Origin: Thiotrichaceae bacterium
Lineage (GTDB): Bacteria; Pseudomonadota; Gammaproteobacteria; Beggiatoales; Beggiatoaceae
NCBI GenBank assembly: GCA_016745055.1
Contig: JADGDF010000019.1
Location: 1 to 40,660, forward strand
DNA: 40,660 nt
Direction of reading: 5' to 3'
Positions 17,842 through 26,372 of the stretch are shown here, piece after piece. The stretch's first letter is position 1. Each line of letters starts with the position of its first letter. The notes below the pieces were generated by a model. The model had not been told where the DNA came from. It did not search any database and saw only the letters and a program-made list of their open reading frames with translations. The translations under genes were made by a program, and so were the position numbers.

Positions 17842-17994
17842 ATGCTTACCGATATGCAATCCAACACTCAAGCTGAAACAGTTCCTTTTTTTGCTCGTTT
17901 CTTAGAAAGCCAAAAATCTGCAAAATCAACACAGGAACTCAATGCAGCCGCTCCTGTAACCTACAAATACCCTTCTGATGATGAAGACTATTAG
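17842..17994 (+). CDS. mdnA: microviridin-type graspetide precursor peptide
   Basis: 50 residues with AGGAG at ideal spacing. Residues 15-22 are PFFARFLE, the conserved leader helix that docks on microviridin ATP-grasp ligases. The last 11 residues are TYKYPSDDEDY, matching the microviridin core TxKYPSDxE(D/E)(Y/W). By analogy, Thr40-Asp46 and Ser45-Glu48 would form the two lactones and Lys42-Asp49 the lactam, giving a tricyclic cage. The residue in the x position of TxK, Tyr41, sets protease selectivity in known members and predicts a chymotrypsin-like target. Position 47 is Asp instead of the common Trp, adding an extra acidic residue. The leader/core cut is not marked by a double glycine; APV precedes the Thr. 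It is followed by both ligases and an exporter. Confidence 0.93.
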   Translation: MLTDMQSNTQAETVPFFARFLESQKSAKSTQELNAAAPVTYKYPSDDEDY

Positions 17995-18026
17995 TAGCGA
18001 CGAAGTAAAAGCTTTAGCATGAAAGC

Positions 18027-18098
18027 TAGGTTCTGTTGGTATTTTATGATATAGCTTATTAAGCTATAAGGAGTTGTGTTAAATAGTAACAGAACCTA
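18027..18098. repeat. 72-bp TA-flanked palindromic element between precursor and ligase
   Basis: 20-nt arms at 18027-18046 and 18079-18098 are inverted copies with 17 of 20 matches, including the perfect outer 11 bp TAGGTTCTGTT. Inside is a second hairpin, TATAGCTTA/TAAGCTATA (18050-18058/18060-18068). Both ends carry TA. It could be a tiny transposon-derived unit. As RNA it would put a stable structure 33 bases after the precursor stop, which could protect the precursor mRNA or reduce read-through into the ligase genes. There is no U-run, so it is not a standard terminator. Confidence 0.65.
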
Positions 18099-18207
18099 AT
18101 AATGATTAGCGTGTTAGCCTTTAAAATACTCTACTTCTTAATATATTGCTATCAAACATTACTTACTTGGTTATTTTTCATCCCTCATTAAAACCTAAGA
18201 TAAGTTT

Positions 18208-19185
18208 ATGCATTTATCCCGCAACGTTATTTTATTAGTCACACATAGTGGTGATTTTTTCACCATTGATCGAGTAAGCGATGCTTTATCAAACAAAGGG
18301 GCTAATCCTTTTCGTCTGGATACCGATAAATTTCCATTAGACATTCAGTTTAGTTCACAGTTTTCTGGCCAAGGTCACAGTTATATTCTCCACTACGGTA
18401 GTGAATCTATCAGTTCGGAATCAGTGCGTGCTGTTTGGATGCGTCGTTTGTGGAAGCCTGATCTGGGACAGAGTTTATCTCCACAGTATCAAGAAGCTTG
18501 TATTCGTGAATCCAAAGCGACGTTATCAGGATTTTGGGATAGTTTGAGAAATGTCCGTTGGATAGATAATTTAGAACGTGTAGACTTTGCTCAAAATAAA
18601 CAGCGTCAACTACGTGTTGCATCTGAAGTGGGCCTGACAATTCCTCGTACATTAATTACTAATAACCCAGAATCTGTACGCAAATTTTTCCAACAATTAC
18701 AGGGAAAAATGGTTACGAAGCTTTTAACCGCACTCTCTTACAGTATGGAATATTCTTCTTTTTCCTTTTATACCAGTGCGGTTAAAGAAGAAGATTTGCA
18801 AATGGCTGACTCACTACGTTATTGTCCCATGGTATTTCAAGAAGAAATTCCTAAACAATTAGAATTACGAGTGGTATTTGTTCAAGGCAAAGTCTTTGTG
18901 GGTGCATTGGATGTATCTGCTTACACGGCATCTAAAACAGATTGGCGTAAACCAGATGTTGCAGTGGGCGCATGGCAACATCACGATTTACCAAGTGAAC
19001 TTATCGAAAAAATTCAAACCTTTATGACTCAATTTGGGCTACTTTTTGGAGCCTTCGACTTTATTCTTACCCCTTCTGGAGAATATATTTTTTTAGAAGT
19101 GAATCCCGCAGGCGAATGGGGCATGTTGGAACGTGATCTCAATTTGCCAATTTCTGAAGCAATTGCAGAAGCTTTAATTGCTTAG
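18208..19185 (+). CDS. mdnB: ATP-grasp peptide ligase, MdnB/MvdC type (lactam-forming)
   Basis: 325 residues. Matches the MdnB branch of graspetide ligases closely: LLVTHSGDFFTIDRV, FRLDTDKFPL, VWMRRLWKP, ACIRESKATL, FWDSL, VGLTIPRTLITNNP, MVFQEEIPKQLELRVV, WQHHDLP. The ATP/Mg site is in the C-terminal ATP-grasp half, with Asp284 (GAFDF), Glu297 and Asn299 (FLEVNPAGEWG). By homology it activates the side-chain carboxylate of the precursor as acyl phosphate and joins it to the core lysine, closing the lactam after both lactones. The gene starts 213 bases after the precursor and lacks an obvious ribosome binding site, so expression may be lower than that of the precursor. It is followed by a short hairpin (TACTTTG/CAAAGTA) and the second ligase. 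Confidence 0.93.
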   Translation: MHLSRNVILLVTHSGDFFTIDRVSDALSNKGANPFRLDTDKFPLDIQFSSQFSGQGHSYILHYGSESISSESVRAVWMRRLWKPDLGQSLSPQYQEACIRESKATLSGFWDSLRNVRWIDNLERVDFAQNKQRQLRVASEVGLTIPRTLITNNPESVRKFFQQLQGKMVTKLLTALSYSMEYSSFSFYTSAVKEEDLQMADSLRYCPMVFQEEIPKQLELRVVFVQGKVFVGALDVSAYTASKTDWRKPDVAVGAWQHHDLPSELIEKIQTFMTQFGLLFGAFDFILTPSGEYIFLEVNPAGEWGMLERDLNLPISEAIAEALIA

Positions 19186-19300
19186 TACTTTGCCAAAGTA
19201 TAATGACTAGCACAATAACACCTAGTGCATAAGACGCATTCTACAAAGTAATATTGGCAGCATACTAGGTCCTCAACATTAGAAATAATTATAAAATAAT

Positions 19301-20284
19301 ATGACAGTACTCATTGTAACGTTTAGCCAAGATAATGAAAGTATTTCCTTGGTCACTCAAGCGATTGAAGCTAAAGGTGGCAACGCATTTCGTTTTGATA
19401 CAGACCGATTTCCTACTGAAGTGTTACTGGATATTGGCCAAGGAAATGATGAGTGTGTCATCATCTCAGACGGTGACCAACAACTTAATTTAAATGATGT
19501 TTCTGCGGTGTGGTATCGGCGGGCGCGTTATGGTAAAAAAATTCCTGACACGATGGAACAACAACATAGAGAAGCTTCTATTAAGGAAACGCGAGTCACC
19601 ATTAGAGGAATGCTTGCCAGCGTCCAAGGGTTCCATTTTGATAATATATTTGATGTCGAACGAGCTAATAATAAGCAATTGCAATTGCAAGTGGCACGGG
19701 AAGTGGGTTTAACTACACCACGCACATTAAGTACAAATAATCCTGAAGCAGTCAAGCAATTTGCTGATAAATGCAAAGCACAAGGTATCATTGCCAAAAT
19801 GCTTTCTTCATTTGCAATTTATGGAGAGCAAGGTGAAGAACAAGTTGTTTTTACCAATCCTGTGACTGACGAAGATTTAGCAAATCTTGAGGGTTTACGC
19901 TTTTGTCCCACGACTTTTCAAGAAAAAATCCCCAAAGCATTAGAATTACGCACCACGATTGTTGGCCAGCAAATATTTACTGCTGCTGTCGATTCACAAA
20001 GTTTGAAACAGTCTACTTACGATTGGAGAAAGGAAGGAGCAGCTCTCGTCAAATCTTGGCAACCTTATGATTTACCAAAAGAGGTTGAAAGCAAATTGCT
20101 TCAATTAATGGCTTATTTTCATTTAAACTACGGTGCAATTGATATTATTGTCACACCCGACGGACGTTATGTCTTTCTTGAAATAAACCCCGTAGGTGAG
20201 TTTTTTTGGATGGAATTGTATTCCCCTTACTTTCCAATTTCACAAGCAATTGCAGAGATGCTACTTGTACAAAGCAAGAAATAG
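19301..20284 (+). CDS. mdnC: ATP-grasp peptide ligase, MdnC/MvdD type (lactone-forming)
   Basis: 327 residues. It matches the MdnC branch from the first residues: MTVLIVTFSQDNESI, FRFDTDRFPTE, VSAVWYRR, NNKQLQLQVAREVGL, KMLSSFAIYGEQ, FCPTTFQEKIPKALELRTTI, WQPYDLP, LNYGAIDIIVTPDGRYVFLE. Metal-binding residues are Asp281, Glu294 and Asn296 (LEINPVGEFFW). By homology it forms the two omega-ester bonds (Thr-Asp, then Ser-Glu) on the leader-bound precursor before the lactam ligase acts. It lies 115 bases after mdnB; no strong ribosome binding site is visible. The exporter starts 26 bases after its stop. Only about a third of residues agree with mdnB by eye, so the two are ancient paralogues, not a recent duplication. 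Confidence 0.94.
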   Translation: MTVLIVTFSQDNESISLVTQAIEAKGGNAFRFDTDRFPTEVLLDIGQGNDECVIISDGDQQLNLNDVSAVWYRRARYGKKIPDTMEQQHREASIKETRVTIRGMLASVQGFHFDNIFDVERANNKQLQLQVAREVGLTTPRTLSTNNPEAVKQFADKCKAQGIIAKMLSSFAIYGEQGEEQVVFTNPVTDEDLANLEGLRFCPTTFQEKIPKALELRTTIVGQQIFTAAVDSQSLKQSTYDWRKEGAALVKSWQPYDLPKEVESKLLQLMAYFHLNYGAIDIIVTPDGRYVFLEINPVGEFFWMELYSPYFPISQAIAEMLLVQSKK

Positions 20285-20310
20285 TTCTATCACATATTTT
20301 GGAGGGTGAG

Positions 20311-22392
20311 ATGGCCCAACCTAATAAAAATCAACATTCTAATGTTGTTCACCTTTCTGGAATTGCGGTAGGCAGCGCCTTATTTGGCACACCCCTTGCT
20401 GTGGCGCTTGTTGCAAACTATGCGAGCGTTTCTCTAACAGGCCAAAATTTATTAACTAATCTGTTCAAAACACGTAAAAAAAACAAATTATCAAAAAGAC
20501 AGGAACTATATCAAAAATATCAACAGAAAAAGACACTCTCAAAAAATAAAACAGTTGATGCTAACACTGAAAAAACTGAACCTCAATTTATAAAAAATGT
20601 TGAACTCTTCAAACTAATCTCATCGCTAGAAACATCGCAACAAAGGCATTTACGTTATAGAGCGATGGCTTATTCTTCTTTAACGACAACGACCACGCTT
20701 ATTACCCACATTTCAATAGGACTAATTGCTGTGGCAGTCATTTCTGGTGGGCTACCAATACTCACACAGTGGGGAATCAAAAGTGTATTCGTACAAATAG
20801 GCGCTTTAAGTGGTGTGGCCTTAACCTCAATGGCAGGAGAGTCTTTTACCCGTTATCAAAGCACTCGACAATGGAAAAATTATGCGACAGAGATTGAACA
20901 TGAATTACGTGTAAAAGCTTATGATCATGTCCAATGTTTGGATATGGTAGAATTGGAAAAACATAGCAGTGGGGAATTAGCTAATTTAATTCATTTTAAC
21001 CCGGTAAAAGTCAGATTATTTTTAGAAATGATACCTCAACGTATCATTGACAGAACTTTAAATTTACTACTTGGTGCCTTATTTTTGTTATTCTTTATTC
21101 CCATTTCTCTAGCGCTGGCTTTAACAGCGTTACTTTTACCTTATTTTTTACTTCGGCATTTTCATCATAAAATTGCCTCTCAATACCAACAATCAAGTCA
21201 AGCTGAAGCCAATGTTAATAAACAATTACTCAATAGCCTGGGAGGGCTACCCACGATAAAAAGTTTTACGACAGAAGCACATGAAGTTAAGTGTTTAGCA
21301 GAGCAAAGCAACGCGATGCGCGAACAACACGCCAATGTCACCAAGTTAGTTTCTCAAAGTATTGAACTCAGCCAGTTTTCCCTTTTCCCTGGTTTACTTG
21401 CACCTGTTGCTATAGGGGGAATTTTTGTATTAACAGGACAACTTTCTTTAACCGTTTTCATACTTCAAAACGCCATTTTACCTAAAGTAATGCAAGTGAT
21501 GATGCATTTAAGCAATGATTATCACTTTTATCGTAATGCTGACATTGCCTCTCAGGAATTGAATCAGCTCTTTAACCAACAATCCATTATTCATAATGGC
21601 ACAATTCATCTGCAAACGACACCAAATCAAGATCAAATATCATTCCAAAACATCTCTTTTTCATACAACGTTAATGAAAGAGTATTGAATAACATAAACT
21701 TGCATATTGATCCAGGAGAAACTATTGCCTTTGTTGGACCTACAGGGGCAGGAAAAACCACGATCACAAAATTGCTACTCCGTTTTTATGATATTCAAGC
21801 AGGCCAAATTTTGTTAAACGGTTATAATTTGCGTGATTTAGATATTTTAAGTTTACGTCAAGCGATAGGCTTAGTTAGCCAAGAGGTTTATTTATTTCCT
21901 GGTACTATTTATGAAAATATTTGCTATGGCACACCCAATAGTTCTGACGAAGCTGTGATGGAAGCTGCGCGTATTGCCGAAGTGAGTTCATTTGTGAGCA
22001 AATTACCCAATGGATTTGAGACGATTGTGGGAGAACGGGGACAAAAGTTATCTGGTGGACAACGACAACGCATTGCGATTGCCAGAGCATTACTCAGAAA
22101 TCCGCCTATTATGATCATGGATGAAGCAACGTCAGCTATAGATAATGAGACAGAAGCCGCTATTCAAAGAGCCATTGCTCGATTTTCTCAAGGACGGATT
22201 ACCATTATTATTGCACATCGTCTTTCTACTGTTCGCCATGTTGATTGCATTTACGTCATGAAACAAGGTCAAATTATTGAACAGGGAACGCATGATAATT
22301 TGCTAAAAGAACAAGGTTATTATGAGCAATTATGGAAGTTGCAAACAGGAGAAAACCAATTAGAGTTAGTAATTCCTACATTAAACGATTGA
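20311..22392 (+). CDS. mdnE: ABC exporter of the graspetide cluster, MdnE-like
   Basis: 693 residues from the ATG at 20311, chosen because GGAGGGTGAG abuts it; an in-frame ATG at 20206 lies inside mdnC and has no ribosome site. Residues 1-110 are an extension with one hydrophobic segment (17-41) and a Lys/Gln-rich linker. An exporter-type membrane domain (about 115-410) follows, then a nucleotide-binding domain: Walker A GPTGAGKT (476-483), Q-loop Gln524, signature LSGGQ (580-584), Walker B with Asp604-Glu605, His636 in IAHRLST. It is a half transporter and should work as a homodimer. There is no C39 peptidase domain, so leader removal needs another protease. Its place fits export of the cyclised peptide, and in cyanobacteria the transporter is also reported to support correct processing. 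Confidence 0.92.
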   Translation: MAQPNKNQHSNVVHLSGIAVGSALFGTPLAVALVANYASVSLTGQNLLTNLFKTRKKNKLSKRQELYQKYQQKKTLSKNKTVDANTEKTEPQFIKNVELFKLISSLETSQQRHLRYRAMAYSSLTTTTTLITHISIGLIAVAVISGGLPILTQWGIKSVFVQIGALSGVALTSMAGESFTRYQSTRQWKNYATEIEHELRVKAYDHVQCLDMVELEKHSSGELANLIHFNPVKVRLFLEMIPQRIIDRTLNLLLGALFLLFFIPISLALALTALLLPYFLLRHFHHKIASQYQQSSQAEANVNKQLLNSLGGLPTIKSFTTEAHEVKCLAEQSNAMREQHANVTKLVSQSIELSQFSLFPGLLAPVAIGGIFVLTGQLSLTVFILQNAILPKVMQVMMHLSNDYHFYRNADIASQELNQLFNQQSIIHNGTIHLQTTPNQDQISFQNISFSYNVNERVLNNINLHIDPGETIAFVGPTGAGKTTITKLLLRFYDIQAGQILLNGYNLRDLDILSLRQAIGLVSQEVYLFPGTIYENICYGTPNSSDEAVMEAARIAEVSSFVSKLPNGFETIVGERGQKLSGGQRQRIAIARALLRNPPIMIMDEATSAIDNETEAAIQRAIARFSQGRITIIIAHRLSTVRHVDCIYVMKQGQIIEQGTHDNLLKEQGYYEQLWKLQTGENQLELVIPTLND

Positions 22393-22511
22393 TACGTTTT
22401 GTGAATATACGGGTTTCTATAATGACCATACAGAAAATATACGTCATTGATGCATTTTGTCAATCATTAGATTGTAAAATTAATGAGGATACTATTTTGG
22501 TACATAACGAG

Positions 22512-22967
22512 TTAATCGATCTCAAATGACCTATATATTTCTTTTACAAAACCTTCCTTTGATACTAAGAGTGCTCTGTAATGGAAGTCCTCATACTTTA
22601 GTCCATGTTTACTATAAAAGTAAACAAACTCATCAATATGTGATGTAGAAAATTCATCTGACTGATAAGTTACATGGTATATATTATCTTTAAGTTCCAA
22701 CTCTCTAACTTCATTTAAGCTCACTCCTCCATATTCAGAAATTGTAAGAGAAACACCCAAAAGTGCTATTACTTGCGATATATTCATTCCAACTCTCACT
22801 TTTAAAAAGTTGGATTCAGAGAACTCTGGTGCATATATTGTGTCATCAGGAAAAAAATACCATAAAATAGGATTCTCTTGCGGAAAATTATGATTATGAT
22901 AAGCAAATAGCAGTACTATTATTATAAATAATATAATTGTTAGCCATAAAATATTTTTTAAACACAT
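22512..22967 (-). CDS. single-span membrane protein with BamE-like motif
   Basis: 151 residues from the ATG at 22967; the open frame extends 70 codons further upstream, but that part is low-complexity repeat-like sequence with no protein character. Residues 5-24 (ILWLTIILFIIIVLLFAY) form one membrane helix, leaving a C-terminal extracytoplasmic domain. KVRVGMNISQVIALLGVS resembles the first helix of SmpA/BamE-like folds (GM...QV..LLG). The rest, with many acidic and aromatic residues, is not recognised. GAG lies about eight bases before the start. It converges on mdnE with 119 bases between the stops, so it is unlikely to be part of the peptide cluster. Confidence 0.6.
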   Translation of the reverse strand: MCLKNILWLTIILFIIIVLLFAYHNHNFPQENPILWYFFPDDTIYAPEFSESNFLKVRVGMNISQVIALLGVSLTISEYGGVSLNEVRELELKDNIYHVTYQSDEFSTSHIDEFVYFYSKHGLKYEDFHYRALLVSKEGFVKEIYRSFEID

Positions 22968-23185
22968 GATATACTCATAAAAAACTAATGTTATGATTTT
23001 ATTTAAAGGTAAGCTGCCCACCAAAACGTTGAAATTAGATATAATTCGCAAATATCGTTGGACGAGACGAATGGTGAGCAAACAATAAAAACGTTTGTCC
23101 ATCCTACCTGGCTCTAGTTTGGGAACGAGGATACAGGATTTCGAATTCCGAACTCCATCCAGCCAAAATAAAATCAATATATGAA

Positions 23186-25441
23186 TTAGATGATAGTATC
23201 CAATTGAAGCCCATTCGTACTACAAGAAACAACAACTTTATCAATACCACGAAAACCGCGTGGTAACTTATAACCGCGCCGATTTCTATCTACTTTATAG
23301 AAATCAATATCGCGCTCTTTTAAAGTTAAATAACGTTTACCTGCATATAACGTAATCATGTCAGCCTGATTGAGTAAACTTAAACTGACGATAGATTCTT
23401 CACTTTTAGCAGGAATATTCAATAATTTAATGCCTTTTCCTTTGCTTAATAAAGGTAACTCACTGAGTAAAACAATGCTTAAGTAACCTTCACTCGTCAC
23501 AACAATATAATAATTCTCTTTTAATTGAGAAACTAATACGGGAGGCAATATTTTAGCGTTTTTAGGTAAAGTTAAAATTACTTTACCTGCTTTGTTTTTT
23601 GTATATAAATCACCCAAGTTTGCGATAAAACCATAACCTGCATCTGAGGCTAATAAGTACTGAGTGTCTGGTTCGCCCAAAAGTATATACTCAAATAATG
23701 CGCCTGTTGGTGGTGTGAAACGTCCTGTCAGAGGTTCCCCTTGCCCACGCGCTGAAGGCAAGGTATGTGCGAGTGCAGAGTAACTTCTGCCCGTACTGTC
23801 AATAAATACGGCTTGTTGCTGACTTTTACCCAAAGAAGCTGCTGCAAAACCATCGCCTGCGCGGTAATTGATTGTTTGCGGATCAATATCATGTCCTTTG
23901 GCCGCCCGTACCCAGCCTTTGGTGGATAAAATTACGGTCACAGGTTCAGAAGGTGCCAATACAGTTTGATCCAGGGCTTGAGCTTGTTGGCGTGCAATCA
24001 CAGGCGAACGACGTTTGTTACCATATCCTGTGACATCTGCTTTAATTTCTTTAATTAACAAATTTTTTAAGATTAACTCAGAATTTAAAATTTGTTGAAT
24101 TTCTTCGCGTTCTTTATCTAATAAAATTTGTTCATCACGTAACTTAGCTTCTTCCAATTTAGCTAATTGCCGTAATTTAAGTTCAAGAATAGAATCTGCC
24201 TGAATTTCAGTTAAATTCAATTTTTTGATAAGAACGGTTTTTGGATGATCTTCATCACGAATAATCGCTATGACTGTATCTAAATGTAAATAGGCTACTA
24301 GCAATCCAGCAAGAATATGTAAACGTTTTTGTATTTTTTCCAAACGATAAATTAATCGTTTACGGATTGTCGTTAGACGATATTCTAGCCATTCTTGTAG
24401 TAAAATTTTTAAATTTTTAACCTGTGGTCGCCCATTTAGACCAATCATGTTCATGTTAACACGATAACTGCGCTCCAAATCGGTGGTGGCCAATAAATGC
24501 GGCATAATTTCTTCAATATTCACTTTTTTGGAACGCGGCACAATCACCAGTCGTACTGGGTTTTCATGATCAGATTCATCACGCACATCTTCAACCATCG
24601 GCAATTTTTTTGCTGTCATTTGGGCCGCAATTTGAGTAATGACTTTTGCTCCCGAGGTTTGATGGGGTAAAGCGGTAATAATAATATCGTCATCTTCTCG
24701 TTGATAACACGCACGCATCCGAATTGAACCGTTGCCCGTTTGGTACATTTTAATGATTTCGGCTTTAGGCGTGATAATTTCCGCATCCGTGGGATAATCT
24801 GGCGCAGGCAACAATTCGCAGAGTGATTCTATTGTGGACTCAGGATGCTTCAGTAATTGTATACACGCATTGGCAACTTCAATCAGGTTATGTGGTGGAA
24901 TATCCGTTGCCATACCCACCGCAATCCCCGTCGACCCATTGAGTAAAATATGAGGTAACCGCGCGGGTAATAAAACAGGCTCTTCTAAGGTGCCATCAAA
25001 ATTGTCCGTCCAATCCACGGTACCTTGAGATAATTCCACCAGTAAAATATTGGCAAAATTGGATAATCTTGATTCTGTGTACCGCATGGCAGCAAATGAT
25101 TTGGGATCATCAATTGATCCCCAATTACCTTGGCCCTCAACTAAAGGGTAACGATAGGTAAAGGGTTGCGCCATGAGCACCATCGCTTCATAGCAGGCAC
25201 TATCACCATGCGGGTGAAATTTACCCAACACATCCCCAACCGTTCGTGCAGATTTTTTGAATTTACTACCTGCTTTGAGACCTAATTCAGACATAGCATA
25301 AACAATGCGGCGCTGCACGGGCTTTAAACCATCAGCAATATGTGGCAAAGCACGATCTAAAATAACGTACATTGCATAGTTGAGATAAGCTTGTTCTGTA
25401 AAATTGTGTAAGGGTTGTTTTTCTATATCGTCAATGATCAC
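23186..25441 (-). CDS. parC: DNA topoisomerase IV subunit A
   Basis: 751 residues, nearly the length of the E. coli protein. The start appears to be GTG at 25441. Catalytic Tyr121 lies in AAMRYTES; the quinolone region reads [11 protein letters not shown], the sensitive wild-type form. LPDGLKP-like [40 protein letters not shown] and [19 protein letters not shown] are typical ParC segments. The C-terminal part (from about 490) holds the beta-pinwheel with degenerate blades. With ParE it decatenates daughter chromosomes. parE is not adjacent, which is common in gammaproteobacteria. Confidence 0.96.
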   Translation of the reverse strand: MIIDDIEKQPLHNFTEQAYLNYAMYVILDRALPHIADGLKPVQRRIVYAMSELGLKAGSKFKKSARTVGDVLGKFHPHGDSACYEAMVLMAQPFTYRYPLVEGQGNWGSIDDPKSFAAMRYTESRLSNFANILLVELSQGTVDWTDNFDGTLEEPVLLPARLPHILLNGSTGIAVGMATDIPPHNLIEVANACIQLLKHPESTIESLCELLPAPDYPTDAEIITPKAEIIKMYQTGNGSIRMRACYQREDDDIIITALPHQTSGAKVITQIAAQMTAKKLPMVEDVRDESDHENPVRLVIVPRSKKVNIEEIMPHLLATTDLERSYRVNMNMIGLNGRPQVKNLKILLQEWLEYRLTTIRKRLIYRLEKIQKRLHILAGLLVAYLHLDTVIAIIRDEDHPKTVLIKKLNLTEIQADSILELKLRQLAKLEEAKLRDEQILLDKEREEIQQILNSELILKNLLIKEIKADVTGYGNKRRSPVIARQQAQALDQTVLAPSEPVTVILSTKGWVRAAKGHDIDPQTINYRAGDGFAAASLGKSQQQAVFIDSTGRSYSALAHTLPSARGQGEPLTGRFTPPTGALFEYILLGEPDTQYLLASDAGYGFIANLGDLYTKNKAGKVILTLPKNAKILPPVLVSQLKENYYIVVTSEGYLSIVLLSELPLLSKGKGIKLLNIPAKSEESIVSLSLLNQADMITLYAGKRYLTLKERDIDFYKVDRNRRGYKLPRGFRGIDKVVVSCSTNGLQLDTII

Positions 25442-25615
25442 TGGTCGTTATTCACCATAATTTGTGGGTAAAAAAGGAGATACTTTGAAGAGTAATGATT
25501 AAATCTATTAGAGGCTAGAAACAATTGCCGAGGGCATTTTTCTGTGGATTGTAGCAGTTATTATGGTAAAAAAGAAATTCCTAAGTAGAGCAGGGCAGGA
25601 TAATTATAGGTCCAT

Positions 25616-25939
25616 CTACATGGATTTTACCACTTCATCAATCCAGGAGAGATAACTTGGTAACCCTGCCACGATAGGTAATGCAATCAACTCTGGTACC
25701 TCGTAGGGATGTAGCGTAATAACCATTTTTTCAACTTCTGCATACAAATCTACACGCGTTTTAATTAGCAACAATATTTCACTTTCTTGCACAACTTTGC
25801 CTTGCCATTCGTAAATAGAATAAACTTGGGGTAAAATGTTGATACAAGCGGCCAAACGATTTTTAATTAAGGCTTCAGCAAGTTGTTGAGCAACTTCTTG
25901 ATTGGGACAGGTGTTTAAAATAATTTGATAATCTGACAT
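25616..25939 (-). CDS. cutA: divalent-cation tolerance protein CutA
   Basis: 107 residues, the usual size. Family signatures are visible: NTCPNQEVAQQLAEALI, NRLAACINILP, SIYEWQGKVVQESEILLLIK, and HPYEVPELIALPI. CutA forms very stable trimers with a ferredoxin-like fold; mutants in E. coli are copper-sensitive, but the molecular role is still unclear. It is transcribed away from the HdeA-like gene with 60 bases between starts and stands alone. Confidence 0.95.
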   Translation of the reverse strand: MSDYQIILNTCPNQEVAQQLAEALIKNRLAACINILPQVYSIYEWQGKVVQESEILLLIKTRVDLYAEVEKMVITLHPYEVPELIALPIVAGLPSYLSWIDEVVKSM

Positions 25940-25999
25940 TTTTTACTATTAATTAAATTTAAACTATTTTAATGCTTAACTTATGGAGGTACAACCAAA

Positions 26000-26320
26000 A
26001 TGAAATATTTAAAGTTTTTTTCGTTTATAACCTTAATTTTTACAATGGTTAATGTTTACGCAAACTTTGACCAATTTAATCCTACAATTTATTCGTGTAA
26101 ACAGTTTTTAGAAGATATTGATAATAAATCTGATATGGCAGCCATCGCTGTTGTGTGGGCAAATGGTTACATCGCAGGCATACTGGGCGCTGAAAGTGCC
26201 CAGATCTTAAGTAATCGAAATTTAGAAAAAGATGTGGCTTCCATCAGTCAAATTTGTATTCATTCTGACCAGGCACCAAATACATTTTTAGAAGCTTTAC
26301 AAATTGTATTAAAAAAATAA
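26000..26320 (+). CDS. HdeA/HdeB-like periplasmic protein
   Basis: 106 residues with GGAGG ten bases before the ATG. Signal peptide 1-21 (ends VYA). The mature part has [10 protein letters not shown], then [11 protein letters not shown], then ICIHSD: two cysteines (33 and 86) spaced as in HdeA/HdeB, which form one disulfide. HdeA and HdeB are acid-activated periplasmic chaperones in enterobacteria; relatives in other bacteria share the fold, but acid protection has rarely been shown. A further gene, folD, begins 52 bases later on the same strand, though the two need not be coregulated. Confidence 0.72.
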   Translation: MKYLKFFSFITLIFTMVNVYANFDQFNPTIYSCKQFLEDIDNKSDMAAIAVVWANGYIAGILGAESAQILSNRNLEKDVASISQICIHSDQAPNTFLEALQIVLKK

Positions 26321-26372
26321 TCGAAAGTTTGGTGTACAATGCTCAACAACGTATTTTGATGAAGGATTTCAA

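Noticed and set aside
20206-20310. Longer ABC exporter start inside mdnC
   Set aside because: The upstream ATG has no ribosome binding site and overlaps the ligase; GGAGGGTGAG directly before the ATG at 20311 is far better.
17842-22392. Assignment as a lanthipeptide or siderophore locus
   Set aside because: There are no LanB/LanM or NRPS genes; both ligases carry graspetide ATP-grasp signatures and the precursor has the microviridin core.
22422-22529. 35-codon frame after mdnE as a second precursor
   Set aside because: It lacks the PFFARFLE leader and any TxKYPSD-like core, has a weak ribosome site, and overlaps the end of the convergent gene.
23055-23075. Third copy of the surface-protein leader loop (GGACGAGACGA)
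   Set aside because: Only the GACGAGACGA part matches, the stem is not formed by flanking sequence, and the gene nearby is on the other strand; probably chance or a distant repeat.
22968-23177. N-terminal 70 codons of the membrane protein frame
   Set aside because: The sequence has repeat-like, non-protein character and the ATG at 22967 starts right before a membrane helix.
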